A DNA stretch of 64,000 bases from Pseudoselenomonas ruminantium (GTDB taxonomy: Bacteria > Bacillota > Negativicutes > Selenomonadales > Selenomonadaceae). The notes beneath the pieces are model-generated. The model was not told where the DNA came from. It searched no databases and saw only the letters and a list, made by a program, of their open reading frames with translations. Below, piece after piece: positions 1 to 8,502 of this stretch. The DNA is taken from the NCBI RefSeq assembly GCF_900113715.1, contig NZ_FOQK01000016.1, forward strand, positions 1-64,000, in the 5' to 3' direction. Each line of letters begins with the position of its first letter. Positions within the stretch are counted from its first letter, which is position 1. The translations under genes and the position numbers were made by a program.

Positions 1-420
1 CGGGCCATCCCTCACTGCGTTCGGGCAGTCGCTCCGTCTACGAAGAAAGTGTACCCACCCTCGCCCTCCGATATGTTGGAACAAGCCTGTTCCTTTCCGG
101 CGATAGGCAACGAATTACATCGATGTGCTTGCTGCGGGAGAAACGGTTCGTACCATCTCAGATTTCCATTACCAAAGGGGCGAACGGGGTAGTGCTTCTT
201 TCTGTCTGGAGCGACTGTCCTGCGCAGCAGGACTGGGCCGTAAGCGCATAAGCTAGACTCCGATGTGTACGCCGCGACCTGGTGACGGGAGCAGGTAACT
301 AAGTCCGCAGAACTAGGCATACGGTCCATTTAGCGGAAACAGAAAAAGTACTACCCCGAAAGCCCCAAGCTGCGTACTAACGGGTTTCCTTCCCGTTCGC
401 CCTGACAAACTGCCAGACAA
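1..420 (-). other. GC-rich structured-looking segment, possible large ncRNA cut by the window edge
   Basis: This segment is much richer in GC than the AT-rich 421-640 next to it and has many short GC-rich inverted pieces, for example the CAGTCCTGC/GCAGGACTG pair at 220-236. A 105-codon frame is open on the minus strand (12-329), but its translation has no recognisable domain and looks like read-through of structured RNA. On the minus strand it could be the 5' part of a group II intron, or a guide-RNA (HEARO/omega RNA) lying upstream of an ORF beyond the left edge. I cannot decide between these. The GC contrast and the hairpins are seen; the RNA class is inference. Confidence 0.3.
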
Positions 421-643
421 ACTGCAATTCATTATATTGTAGGAATCATACCTTGTTGTAATCGTAGAATAAACTGAAAATTACTACTTTTATAAAACAT
501 ATTGCATTATTTATAAAACACGCTATAATAATAGATAAAGAAATCGTTTTCTATTAGTTTGTGCGAAAAGAGCGGTTTCTGATGAAATTATTTTTTTTTT
601 GGAAATCCTAGAAAACGTTTACATTAACGGGGAGGAATTTTCT
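421..643. other. AT-rich intergenic region
   Basis: No gene is visible here. The stretch is AT-rich and carries several possible -10-like hexamers (for example TATAAT at 522-527), so it probably holds the promoter of the kinase-like gene that starts at 644. I could not pick one promoter with confidence. A run of ten or so T lies just before 601. Confidence 0.4.
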
Positions 644-1255
644 ATGAGTGATTATCCAGTCATTACGATCAGCCGCCAATATGGTGCTGGTGGGCGTGAG
701 CTGGCCGGTATCCTGGCGGAAAAGCTCGGGCTCAAGCTCTATGACCGGCAGATCGTCCATATCGCTGCTGCCAAGCTCGGCATCGACGATCTCAGTGAAG
801 AAGAGCTTTTGGAGATGGAGAACAAGGTCAAGCCGTTGTCGATGAGCTTCATTCCCTTTCATTCCTTTGGCACGCATATGGGGGAGAGCAGCCAGGGAAT
901 GTTCATGTCTGAGTCGGCAGCTATCCGCAAGATTGCGAAGGATGGCCCTTGTATATTCCTGGGCCGCAGTGCCGATTATGCTCTGCGCAAATATGATAAC
1001 GTTTTCTCTATTTTTGTCTGTGCTGATGATGCGTATCGTGAAGCACGCGGCAAGACGGTTTATGATGGCAAGTCGCTCAAGGAACTTGACCGTGAGGATG
1101 CGAAGCGGGCAAGATACTATAATTACTATACGGGACGTACCTGGGGCGAGGGAAAGAACTATGATATCGTTGTGAATACGAGCCATGATTCGCTGGAAGC
1201 TATTGCAGATGGCCTTATCGCCTATATCTGCAAGGTTAAGGGGATTCAGCAGTAA
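644..1255 (+). CDS. cytidylate kinase-like family protein
   Basis: A 203-residue protein of the cytidylate kinase-like family (Pfam Cytidylate_kin2 type). The N-terminus reads VITISRQYGAGGRELAG, the family's version of a nucleotide-binding P-loop, followed by LAEKLGLKLYDRQIV. Mid-protein FLGRSADYAL and the C-terminal R-rich lid region around YYNYYTGRTWG also fit. Proteins of this family resemble CMP kinase but true substrates are mostly untested, so I do not name it cmk. The start at 644 is chosen because GGGGAGG (629-635) sits eight bases upstream; an upstream in-frame extension to 599 lacks a ribosome site. The next gene, a transporter, follows after 52 bases and may be co-transcribed. Confidence 0.85.
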   Translation: MSDYPVITISRQYGAGGRELAGILAEKLGLKLYDRQIVHIAAAKLGIDDLSEEELLEMENKVKPLSMSFIPFHSFGTHMGESSQGMFMSESAAIRKIAKDGPCIFLGRSADYALRKYDNVFSIFVCADDAYREARGKTVYDGKSLKELDREDAKRARYYNYYTGRTWGEGKNYDIVVNTSHDSLEAIADGLIAYICKVKGIQQ

Positions 1256-1307
1256 TCGGTTGTTCGTTTTACTTTTTGTCAGAAAATATCAATGGGGGCT
1301 TTTGGTT

Positions 1308-2729
1308 ATGTCAGAGAAAAAAAGCGCTGTATGGTCGCGTATCGCGTATGCCTGCGGTACCTTTGGCCACGATGTATTCTATGCCATGTTGGGCACGTAT
1401 TTCATGATTTTCGTTACAAGCAATCTGTTCCGCTCCGATGATGCGACGCGTGATGCTTATATGATTGGTATTGTCACGACGATCATTCTCGTACTGCGTA
1501 TTGCAGAGCTCTTTATCGATCCGTTCATCGGCAATATCATCGATAAGACGAAGACACGTTGGGGCCGCTTCAAGCCTTGGGTCATCGTTGGTGCCTTCGT
1601 TGCTGCTATCACGTTGGCCTTGCTGTTTACGGATATGGGTGGTCTGGCTGTCACGAATCCGACGCTCTATCTTGTTCTCTTTGCTATTGTCTATTTCATT
1701 ATGGATGTATTCTATTCGGCCAAAGATGTCGCAATCTGGTCGATGATTCCGGCACTGTCCTTTGACTCGCATGAGCGCGAAGTTACGGCGACGATTGCCC
1801 GTATCGGTTCGGTTTTCGGTGGCCAGCTCATCACGGTCATTGTTATGCCGGTGGTCCTTTTCTTCTCGTTGAATCAGAATGGCGGCGCGGGCGACCCGAC
1901 GGGCTGGCTGGCGTTTGCCTGCATCGGTGGCGGCATTGCAACGCTCGGTGCTATTATCCTGGGCTTTGGTACCAAGGAGCAGGAGTCAGCGCTGCGTGAG
2001 AACAAGACCGATACGTCGGCTAAGGATGTCTTCAAGGTTCTGACGCAGAACGATCAGCTGCTTTGGATGGCAATTGCGTATCTCGTCTATGGTCTGGGCT
2101 CGAATATCGTCAACAATTTCAATCTCTACTATTTCATCTATGTCATTGGCGATGCTACGAAATTCTCGATCCTTGGTATCATCAATGTTGTCATTGGTCT
2201 GCTGGCCGTGGCTTTGTTCCCGGTTCTGACGACGAAGTTCAGCCGCCGCAAACTGTTCTTCTCTTCGATTATCATTATGGTAGCGGCTCTCGCTATTTAT
2301 TTCATGGCAGGCACGAATGTCACGCTGGCACTCGTAGGTGCTGGTCTCTTCGCTTTGCCGCAGCCGCTTATCTTCCTTGTTGTCCTGATGACGATTACGG
2401 ATTCGGTCGAGTATGGCCAGCTCAAGCTGGGGCATCGCGATGAAGCGGTCTGCCTCTGCGTGCGTCCGCTTATCGACAAGCTGGCTGGTGCAGTCACGAG
2501 CGGCATCATCGGCATGACGGCCATCTGGGTCGGCATGACTGGCAATGCTACGGCTGCTGATATCACAGCGCCGGATCTGCTCAAATTCCAGATCATCATG
2601 TTCGCAGCGCCCATCGTATTGCTGATTTTGGCAACGTTCATCTATCGGGCTAAGGTCACGCTGACGGAGAGCGAGCATGCGCGCATCGTCGAGGAACTCG
2701 AGGAGCGCTGGGAAGAGATCAATGTTTAA
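1308..2729 (+). CDS. GPH-family sugar:cation symporter (MFS)
   Basis: A 473-residue membrane protein with about twelve hydrophobic segments, of the glycoside-pentoside-hexuronide:cation symporter family (MelB/XylP/UidB relatives). The diagnostic loop DKTKTRWGRFKPWV follows the second to third membrane segment, and a late loop reads GQLKLGHRDEAVCLCVRP, close to the family's conserved region before the last helices. It should import a sugar or glycoside together with Na+ or H+ across the inner membrane. The substrate cannot be read from sequence, and no sugar enzyme lies beside it. The start at 1308 follows GGGGG at 1294-1298; the longer open frame to 1185 overlaps the preceding gene and is rejected. 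A strong terminator at 2780 ends the unit. Confidence 0.85.
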   Translation: MSEKKSAVWSRIAYACGTFGHDVFYAMLGTYFMIFVTSNLFRSDDATRDAYMIGIVTTIILVLRIAELFIDPFIGNIIDKTKTRWGRFKPWVIVGAFVAAITLALLFTDMGGLAVTNPTLYLVLFAIVYFIMDVFYSAKDVAIWSMIPALSFDSHEREVTATIARIGSVFGGQLITVIVMPVVLFFSLNQNGGAGDPTGWLAFACIGGGIATLGAIILGFGTKEQESALRENKTDTSAKDVFKVLTQNDQLLWMAIAYLVYGLGSNIVNNFNLYYFIYVIGDATKFSILGIINVVIGLLAVALFPVLTTKFSRRKLFFSSIIIMVAALAIYFMAGTNVTLALVGAGLFALPQPLIFLVVLMTITDSVEYGQLKLGHRDEAVCLCVRPLIDKLAGAVTSGIIGMTAIWVGMTGNATAADITAPDLLKFQIIMFAAPIVLLILATFIYRAKVTLTESEHARIVEELEERWEEINV

Positions 2730-2779
2730 GTTTCCCCTGAGGAATCCCCTTGGATTCTGATTACCTATAACCTAAGTAC

Positions 2780-2823
2780 AGAAAGAGACCCGAAAATGCG
2801 TTTGCTGTTTCGGGTCTCTTTCT
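2780..2823 (+). terminator. intrinsic terminator after the GPH symporter
   Basis: A 16-base arm AGAAAGAGACCCGAAA (2780-2795) pairs perfectly with TTTCGGGTCTCTTTCT (2808-2823). The U-run is embedded in the end of the stem. It separates the symporter from dinB. Confidence 0.85.
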
Positions 2824-2854
2824 ATATAATGGAAGCAAGGAAGGGGGCAGGGTT

Positions 2855-4018
2855 ATGGACCGGTTGGTCATGCATGTGGATATGGATGCTTTTTTTGCGT
2901 CGGTGGAACAGAACGACCATGAAGAGTATCGCGGCAAGCCGTTGATTGTTGGCGGCCTGGCGGGACGTGGCGTGGTATCGACCTGTTCCTATGAGGCGCG
3001 GCGGTTTGGTGTTCACTCAGCGATGCCGATGGTGCGTGCGCGGCAGCTATGCCCGCAGGGGATTTTCCTGGCGGGAAATTACCGGCGGTATGCGGAAGTG
3101 TCGGCCGCTATCTTTGCAATTTTTGCACGGTATTCGCCAGTCATTGAACCGTTGTCAATCGACGAGGCTTTTTTGGACCTTACAGGTATGGAATATATCA
3201 TGGGCACACCGATTGCCTATGCGCGCAGGCTTAAAGCAGAAATCAGGGCGGAGACAGGCATTGTGGCTTCGGTTGGCATCGCGCCGAACAAGTTCCTGGC
3301 CAAATTAGCTTCAGATCTCGATAAGCCCGACGGTCTGGTCATCATCACCCCGGAGGCGGTGCGTCAGGTGCTCGATCCGCTGCCGGTCAGCCGCATCTGG
3401 GGCGTGGGCCGCAAGCTGGATGCCCAGCTGGGAGAGATGGGCATCCGCACCATCGGGCAGCTCTATGGGACCAGCTATGAGAAGCTGTGCCACCATCTCG
3501 GGGAACACATGGCGCGACATCTCTATGAACTGGCTCGCGGACAGGACAGGCGCAGCGTTGCGCCGCGCGAGCGGGCCAAGTCCATCGGCAAGGAGGTCAC
3601 TTTTACCGAAGACCTCCAGTGTGCGGAAGATGCAGAGCGCGTCTTGCTCGACCTTGCCTGCAAGGTGGGCTGGCGTTTGCGCAAGGCTGGCGAAAAGGCG
3701 CGGACAATCCAGCTCAAGCTGCGGCTGTCACAGGGGTTCAAGACGTATACACGCAGCCGCACGCTGCCCGAGGCAACTTGTTACGATGAGGAGATCTACC
3801 ATACGGCTTGCGCGCTTTTCCGTGAGCTGCGGATCTTCCGCGGCATCCGTCTGCTCGGGGTCAGTACGGCAGGATTTGATGCGGGGGCCGAGCTCAACCT
3901 GTTCCATGATGAGGCCAAGAAGGAGAACCTCTATGCGGCCATAGACAAGATCCGTGCGAAGTTTGGCGAAGAGGGCATTACCAAGGCGCAGCTGCTGCGG
4001 AAAGATAAACGAAAATAA
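2855..4018 (+). CDS. dinB: DNA polymerase IV (Y family)
   Basis: A 387-residue translesion DNA polymerase. It shows the Y-family start VMHVDMDAFFASVE, the catalytic LSIDEAFLDLTG, the steric gate and finger region YEARRFGVHSAMPMVRARQL, and the DNA-binding helix-hairpin-helix area around VSRIWGVGRKLDAQL. The C-terminal little-finger domain is complete and the length is normal for DinB. It copies damaged templates without proofreading. The start at 2855 is preceded by AAGGAAGGGGGC. It stands alone between a terminator upstream and a riboswitch downstream. No SOS (LexA) box was recognised in the short upstream gap. Confidence 0.95.
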   Translation: MDRLVMHVDMDAFFASVEQNDHEEYRGKPLIVGGLAGRGVVSTCSYEARRFGVHSAMPMVRARQLCPQGIFLAGNYRRYAEVSAAIFAIFARYSPVIEPLSIDEAFLDLTGMEYIMGTPIAYARRLKAEIRAETGIVASVGIAPNKFLAKLASDLDKPDGLVIITPEAVRQVLDPLPVSRIWGVGRKLDAQLGEMGIRTIGQLYGTSYEKLCHHLGEHMARHLYELARGQDRRSVAPRERAKSIGKEVTFTEDLQCAEDAERVLLDLACKVGWRLRKAGEKARTIQLKLRLSQGFKTYTRSRTLPEATCYDEEIYHTACALFRELRIFRGIRLLGVSTAGFDAGAELNLFHDEAKKENLYAAIDKIRAKFGEEGITKAQLLRKDKRK

Positions 4019-4081
4019 TGGTTATAAGTATGATGCATAAGGAAGTGACAAAAATCATAAGCATTTTTGCTTGTTTTCGTG

Positions 4082-4087
4082 TATAAT
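4082..4087 (+). promoter_or_regulatory. possible -10 element for the molybdopterin operon
   Basis: TATAAT at 4082-4087 precedes the riboswitch leader by about 20 bases, the right place for a transcription start near 4095. No good -35 hexamer sits 16-18 bases upstream, so the call is tentative. Confidence 0.4.
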
Positions 4088-4104
4088 AATAGTAAGTAAA
4101 AGAA

Positions 4105-4262
4105 TACCGACTCCGAGCGAAAATATCTAAGGCATGAGCAGATACGCTATGATATTGAGCCGGGGCCCCGGGGGAAACGCCGGGACCTTCCCATTTTGAA
4201 AAGGAGTTCAATGCTGCAGCGCAGGTGGAGACTATCCTTTTCGTAGGGGATAGTCTTTTTTG
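4105..4262 (+). promoter_or_regulatory. Moco (molybdenum cofactor) riboswitch with intrinsic terminator
   Basis: The 240-base gap before the cofactor genes holds a GC-rich, strongly paired RNA. It begins CTCCGAGC at 4111, contains the hairpin CCCCGGGGGAAACGCCGGG near 4166-4184, and ends in GCGCAGGTGGAG. Directly after comes a terminator, GACTATCC (4230-4237) pairing with GGATAGTC (4248-4255), followed by a T-run. The shape and position fit the Moco RNA motif known upstream of moa/moe genes. An aptamer followed by a terminator suggests transcription attenuation when cofactor is plentiful. A tungsten-cofactor variant is possible. The class is judged from features and context, not from a covariance search. 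Confidence 0.7.
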
Positions 4263-4304
4263 TTGGCCGGAACTGTATGTGTAAGGGATAGGAGCGTAAG
4301 CCGT

Positions 4305-5336
4305 ATGAAGGAAATGAAAACCGTGGATGCCGTCGGACAGATTCTCTGCCATGATATCACGCAGATCATCAAAGGGGTGACGAAGGATGCCGTGTTCCGC
4401 AAGGGGCATGTGATCACCGAGGAGGATATCCCCGTGCTGCTGTCGGTGGGCAAGGACCATATCTATGTCTGGGAAAATGACGATACGGTCCTGCATGAAA
4501 ACGATGCCGCTGAAATCCTGCGGCAGCTCTGCCAGAACGAATACATGAAGGCGTCGGAGCCGAAGGAAGGCAAGATCGAGCTCACAGCGACGGTGGATGG
4601 CGTCTTCCAGGTTGACGAGTCAAGATTCGACGATGTCAATGAGCTCGACGATGTGACGATCGCGACCCTGCCCCAGAATATGCCAGTCAAGGCAGGGCAG
4701 AAACTTGCGGGCATGCGCGTGATTCCGCTGGTCATCAAGAAGGACAAGATGGAGCAGGTCAAAAAAGTTGCCGGGGATAAGCCGCTTTTGCGCTTGCGTC
4801 CGTATCAGAAGGATCTCAAGGTCGGGGTGGTGACGACGGGCACCGAGGTGTTCCTGGGACGCATCGAGGATACCTTCACGCCGGTCATCGCGGGCAAGTT
4901 GAAACCCTTTGGCTTGCAGATCGATGAGCACCGCATCACCGATGATGTGACGGAACATACCCGGGATGCGATCCGTGAGCTTGCCGGGCTCGGCATGGAT
5001 ATCATCATCTGCACGGGCGGCATGAGTGTCGACCCCGATGACCGCACGCCGGCCGCTATCCGTGATGCCGGTGCCGATATCATCACCTATGGGGCGCCGG
5101 TGCTTCCTGGCGCGATGTTCCTGCTGGGCTATCTGGAGCAGGAGGGCCGGACGATTCCGGTCATGGGCCTGCCAGGGTGTGTCATGTATGCCGCGCGCAC
5201 GGTCTTTGACCTCATCCTGCCGCGTGTCATGACCGGCGAGCGGCTGACGCGCCGTGAGATCCGTCATTTCGGTATCGGCGGTCTCTGCATGAACTGCAAG
5301 ACCTGCCATTTCCCGGTTTGTGGGTTCCAGCACTGA
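4305..5336 (+). CDS. molybdopterin-binding protein, MoeA/MogA-like, with Cys-rich tail
   Basis: A 343-residue protein with a MoCF_biosynth (MogA/MoeA domain III) fold. VVTTGTEVFLGRIED starts the domain, CTGGMSVDPDDRTPAAI carries the molybdopterin-binding TGG...D signature, and VMGLPGCVMYAARTVFDL closes it. The N-terminal 150 residues are unlike MoeA domains I/II. The last 25 residues are cysteine-rich (CMNCKTCHFPVCGF), which could bind a metal. It precedes a genuine moeA, so it is unlikely to be the main molybdotransferase; a role in cofactor handling or sensing is possible. The start at 4305 is chosen because GGATAGGAG lies upstream; the frame reaches back to 4260, into the terminator. It is the first gene after the riboswitch. 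Confidence 0.75.
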   Translation: MKEMKTVDAVGQILCHDITQIIKGVTKDAVFRKGHVITEEDIPVLLSVGKDHIYVWENDDTVLHENDAAEILRQLCQNEYMKASEPKEGKIELTATVDGVFQVDESRFDDVNELDDVTIATLPQNMPVKAGQKLAGMRVIPLVIKKDKMEQVKKVAGDKPLLRLRPYQKDLKVGVVTTGTEVFLGRIEDTFTPVIAGKLKPFGLQIDEHRITDDVTEHTRDAIRELAGLGMDIIICTGGMSVDPDDRTPAAIRDAGADIITYGAPVLPGAMFLLGYLEQEGRTIPVMGLPGCVMYAARTVFDLILPRVMTGERLTRREIRHFGIGGLCMNCKTCHFPVCGFQH

Positions 5337-5348
5337 GGAGGGAGTACG

Positions 5349-6548
5349 ATGCAGGATATTTCGTTGGAGAAAGCCGTTGCGGTGCTGCTGGCACAGGTCA
5401 GCAAGATCCGTGAAACCGAAGAGGTACCGCTGATGGCAGCACTGGGGCGCCGCCTGGCCGAGGACTATAGCGCTCCCTTTGACAATCCGCCCTTTGACCG
5501 GTCACCGCTTGATGGGTACACGTTTGCGTCAGAGGCGACAGCTGGTGCGGATAAAGAGCATCCCGCCCAGCTGACCATCATCGGTGAGGAGTGTGCTGGC
5601 CAGTATTTTGACCAGTCCGTGCCGGCTGGCTCAGCGGTGCGCATCATGACGGGCGGGGCGATCCCTGCGGGCTGCGACTGCGTCGTGCGGCAGGAAGATG
5701 TGACGACGGCTGGCGATACGCTCTATGTGCCGCAGGAGTTCCAGCCGCATGAGAATTACTGCTTTGCCGGCGAGGATATCCGCAAAGGCACACTGCTGGC
5801 CAAGGCAGGGACGCGGCTTACGGCGGCGCATCTTGGCGCGCTGGCCAGCATGGGCCTGGCGACCGTCAAGGTCATCCGCAAGGTGCGCATCGCCATTGCG
5901 AGCACGGGCGATGAACTTTTGCAGCCGGGGCAGCCTTTGGCACCGGGCAAGATTTATAACAGCAATCTCTACAGCCTTAGCGGGCGGCTGCGTGAGCTGG
6001 GCTTTGAGCCGGAGGTGATCGGCATCCTGCCCGATGATGTCACGGCGGCTGCGGCTGAGATCGCCAAGTGGCAGGACAAGGTCGACCTGTTCCTGACAAC
6101 TGGCGGAGTGTCGGTGGGCAAGAAGGATATCATGCATGGCGTGGTCGCCGAGATCGGGAAGCGGCTTTTCTGGCGTGTTTGCATGAAACCAGGCGGCCCC
6201 GCGATTGCCTATACCTTTGGCAAGACGCTCGGCATTGCGCTTTCGGGCAATCCTTTCGCTGCCTATGCGACCTTTGAGCTTCTGGCGCGGCCGGTGCTGG
6301 TGGAGCTGAGCGGTGAGGAGAAGCTGGCTGTGCGCCATGCGCAGGCTGTGCTTACCGATGCGTTCCCGAAGGCGAGCAAGGGCCGCCGGTTCATCCGTGC
6401 GTATCATGAGAATGGCAAAGTGCGCCTGCCCCAGCAGCATGCTTCGGGCAGCCTGTTCTCGGTGGTCGGCTGCAATGCTTTTGTGGCGATCCCGGCAGGG
6501 ACTGATCCGCTGCCGCCGGGGACGAAGGTTGACATTATCCTGTTGTGA
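5349..6548 (+). CDS. moeA: molybdopterin molybdenumtransferase MoeA
   Basis: A 399-residue protein of normal MoeA length. It inserts molybdate into adenylylated molybdopterin. Visible features are the N-terminal FDNPPFDRSPLDGYTF segment, IMTGGAIPAGCDCVVRQED, the domain III motifs IASTGDEL and LTTGGVSVGKKD, and the late KPGGPAIAYTFGKTLGIALSGNP, close to the family consensus. The C-terminal domain IV is present. GAGGAGGG sits just upstream of the ATG, and the gene follows the previous stop by 12 bases, so the two are in one transcript. Confidence 0.93.
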   Translation: MQDISLEKAVAVLLAQVSKIRETEEVPLMAALGRRLAEDYSAPFDNPPFDRSPLDGYTFASEATAGADKEHPAQLTIIGEECAGQYFDQSVPAGSAVRIMTGGAIPAGCDCVVRQEDVTTAGDTLYVPQEFQPHENYCFAGEDIRKGTLLAKAGTRLTAAHLGALASMGLATVKVIRKVRIAIASTGDELLQPGQPLAPGKIYNSNLYSLSGRLRELGFEPEVIGILPDDVTAAAAEIAKWQDKVDLFLTTGGVSVGKKDIMHGVVAEIGKRLFWRVCMKPGGPAIAYTFGKTLGIALSGNPFAAYATFELLARPVLVELSGEEKLAVRHAQAVLTDAFPKASKGRRFIRAYHENGKVRLPQQHASGSLFSVVGCNAFVAIPAGTDPLPPGTKVDIILL

Positions 6549-6575
6549 TTTTGACTATGGATTTGGGATGAGAGT

Positions 6576-7565
6576 ATGATCGATCAGTATCAACGCAAAA
6601 TCGAATATGTGCGCATCTCGCTGACAGACCGCTGCAATTTGCGCTGCCGTTATTGCATGCCTGCGGCCGGTATCGAGAAACTGCAGCATGAGGATATCCT
6701 GACGTTTGCGGAAATCCTGCGCATCGTGCAGGCGCTGGCGGCGCTTGGCGTCCGCAAGGTGCGGCTGACAGGAGGCGAGCCGCTGGTGCGTCGCGGGATT
6801 GTCGAGCTGGTGCGCGCGATTCGCGCGGTGCCGGGCATTGAGCAGGTCGTGCTGACGACCAATGGGGTGCTGCTGGCGGAACAGGCCGAGCCGCTGGTGG
6901 CAGCGGGCTTGTCGGGGGTGAATATCAGCCTCGACACATTGCGCCCCGACGTCTTTGCGTCAATCACGCGGCGGCCGCTCTATCCGCAGGTAGAGGAGGG
7001 CATCGCGAAGCTCCGGGCCCTGGGGATGGAGAATATCAAGTTCAACTGCGTGCCGATTGCGGGAGTCAATGAGGAAGAGATCCCTGCCTTGGTGGCCTTG
7101 GCCCGTGAGCAGGCTGTCAAGGTGCGGTTCATTGAGCTCATGCCGATTGGCTGTGCCTATGAGGTCGGCTATCAGGGGGTAGCAATGGCGAAGGTACGCA
7201 GCCTGATCGAGCGTGCCTACGGACCGCTGAAACCTGCGGGGCTGAAGGCCGGGACTGTGAATGGCCCGGCGGTATACTACCGGCTCGCAGGCTTCAAGGG
7301 CGAGGTAGGGTTCATCGATGCGATGGAGCATAAATTCTGTGCTTCGTGCAATCGCGTGCGGTTGACCGCTGAGGGCTTCCTGAAGCTCTGTCTCAATGCG
7401 AAGACAGGGCTCGATATCCGCCAGCTGCTGCGTGGCGGCATCAGTGATGACAATCTGCGCCTGGCTGTCCAGCAGGCCATCTATCATAAACCCGAGGAAC
7501 ATTTTTTTGACGATAAACATAACGCTGCCCGCGACAGCCGGGCCATGGTACAAGTAGGAGGCTAA
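6576..7565 (+). CDS. moaA: GTP 3',8-cyclase MoaA
   Basis: A 329-residue radical SAM enzyme that makes 3',8-cyclo-GTP, the first step of molybdopterin synthesis. The N-terminal cluster motif CNLRCRYCMP (CxxxCxxC) is at residues 17-24. The second, substrate-side [4Fe-4S] ligands appear as CASCNRVRLTAEGFLKLC near residues 256-273. The protein ends VQVGG, with the C-terminal double glycine needed by MoaA. KVRLTGGEPLVR is the SAM-binding GGE motif. MoaC, the partner enzyme, is not encoded anywhere in this window. Three bases separate its stop from the next ATG. Confidence 0.96.
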   Translation: MIDQYQRKIEYVRISLTDRCNLRCRYCMPAAGIEKLQHEDILTFAEILRIVQALAALGVRKVRLTGGEPLVRRGIVELVRAIRAVPGIEQVVLTTNGVLLAEQAEPLVAAGLSGVNISLDTLRPDVFASITRRPLYPQVEEGIAKLRALGMENIKFNCVPIAGVNEEEIPALVALAREQAVKVRFIELMPIGCAYEVGYQGVAMAKVRSLIERAYGPLKPAGLKAGTVNGPAVYYRLAGFKGEVGFIDAMEHKFCASCNRVRLTAEGFLKLCLNAKTGLDIRQLLRGGISDDNLRLAVQQAIYHKPEEHFFDDKHNAARDSRAMVQVGG

Positions 7566-7568
7566 AAC

Positions 7569-8501
7569 ATGGGAAAGATTCATGCGCTCTGTGTCAGTGA
7601 GAAAAAGGGAACGCTCAAGCATCCGGTTGCTGCTGTACAGTTTGAGACGGAATGGGGCATCAAAGGCGATGCCCATGCGGGACGCTGGCACCGCCAGGTA
7701 AGTTTCCTGGGCCTCAAGGAGATCGAGGATTTCCGCAAGCTCGGTGTCGATGTGAAACTGGGGTCATTCGGCGAGAATGTAGTCGCCGAGGGCTTCCGGT
7801 TCAAGGAACTGCCAGTTGGCACACGGCTGCGCGCTGGCGATGTGTGGTTCGAGATCACGCAGATCGGCAAGGAATGCCATAAGGGCTGTGCCATCCGCGA
7901 GCAGGTCGGCGACTGCATCATGCCGCGTGAAGGCGTTTTTGCGCGGGTGCTGCATGGCGGTGAGGTAAAGGAAGGCATGGAGCTTGAGCTCGTGCCCGCC
8001 GGCGAGAAGCTGCCGCTTGACGCAGCTGTCATCACGGCAAGTGATAAGGGCAGCCGCGGCGAGCGCGCCGATAAGAGCGGCCCGAAGGCCCAAGAGATGC
8101 TGGCGGCGGCCGGCTATGCGGTGGCGGATATGGCCATCCTGCCTGACGAGCAGGCAGCGCTCGAAGAAAAAATGCGGGAGTATGCTGCCCGTGGCATTGG
8201 TCTTATCGTCACGACGGGCGGCACGGGCTTTTCGCCGCGCGATATCACACCGGAAGCGACGCTGGCGGTCTGTGAGCGGCTGGCACCGGGCATCCCCGAG
8301 GCTATGCGGGCTTTGTCCATGAAAGTTACGGCCCGCGCGATGCTGAGCCGTGCGCAGGCTGGCATCTGCCGGCGCAGTCTCATCGTGAATCTGCCGGGCA
8401 GCGTCAAGGCGGTTGAGGAGTGCCTGGGCTTCATCCTGCCGCAGCTGCAGCATGGCATCGAGATCCTGCGCGGCGATGCAGGCGAATGCGGGCGGAAATG
8501 A
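7569..8501 (+). CDS. MOSC domain-MogA/MoaB fusion protein
   Basis: A 310-residue two-domain protein. Residues 1-145 form a MOSC domain, with GSFGENVVAEGF and the likely sulfur-carrying cysteine in KECHKGC. Residues 150-310 are a MogA/MoaB molybdopterin adenylyltransferase domain: AAVITASDKGSRGE, IVTTGGTGFSPRDITPEA and LIVNLPGSVKAVEECL. The fusion joins molybdopterin activation by adenylylation with a domain that in relatives handles sulfur or metal-sulfur cofactor. AGGAGGCTAAAAC precedes the ATG. The fusion is a known arrangement in anaerobes. It overlaps nothing, and the following mobA-mobB ATG starts two bases after its stop. Confidence 0.9.
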   Translation: MGKIHALCVSEKKGTLKHPVAAVQFETEWGIKGDAHAGRWHRQVSFLGLKEIEDFRKLGVDVKLGSFGENVVAEGFRFKELPVGTRLRAGDVWFEITQIGKECHKGCAIREQVGDCIMPREGVFARVLHGGEVKEGMELELVPAGEKLPLDAAVITASDKGSRGERADKSGPKAQEMLAAAGYAVADMAILPDEQAALEEKMREYAARGIGLIVTTGGTGFSPRDITPEATLAVCERLAPGIPEAMRALSMKVTARAMLSRAQAGICRRSLIVNLPGSVKAVEECLGFILPQLQHGIEILRGDAGECGRK

Positions 8502-8502
8502 T

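Noticed and set aside
12-329. A 105-codon minus-strand frame at the left edge
   Set aside because: The translation has no recognisable domain, no good ribosome site, and lies in structured-looking DNA.
1185-1307. N-terminal extension of the GPH symporter
   Set aside because: It overlaps the kinase-like gene and the family starts near residue 1 of the ATG at 1308, which has its own ribosome site.
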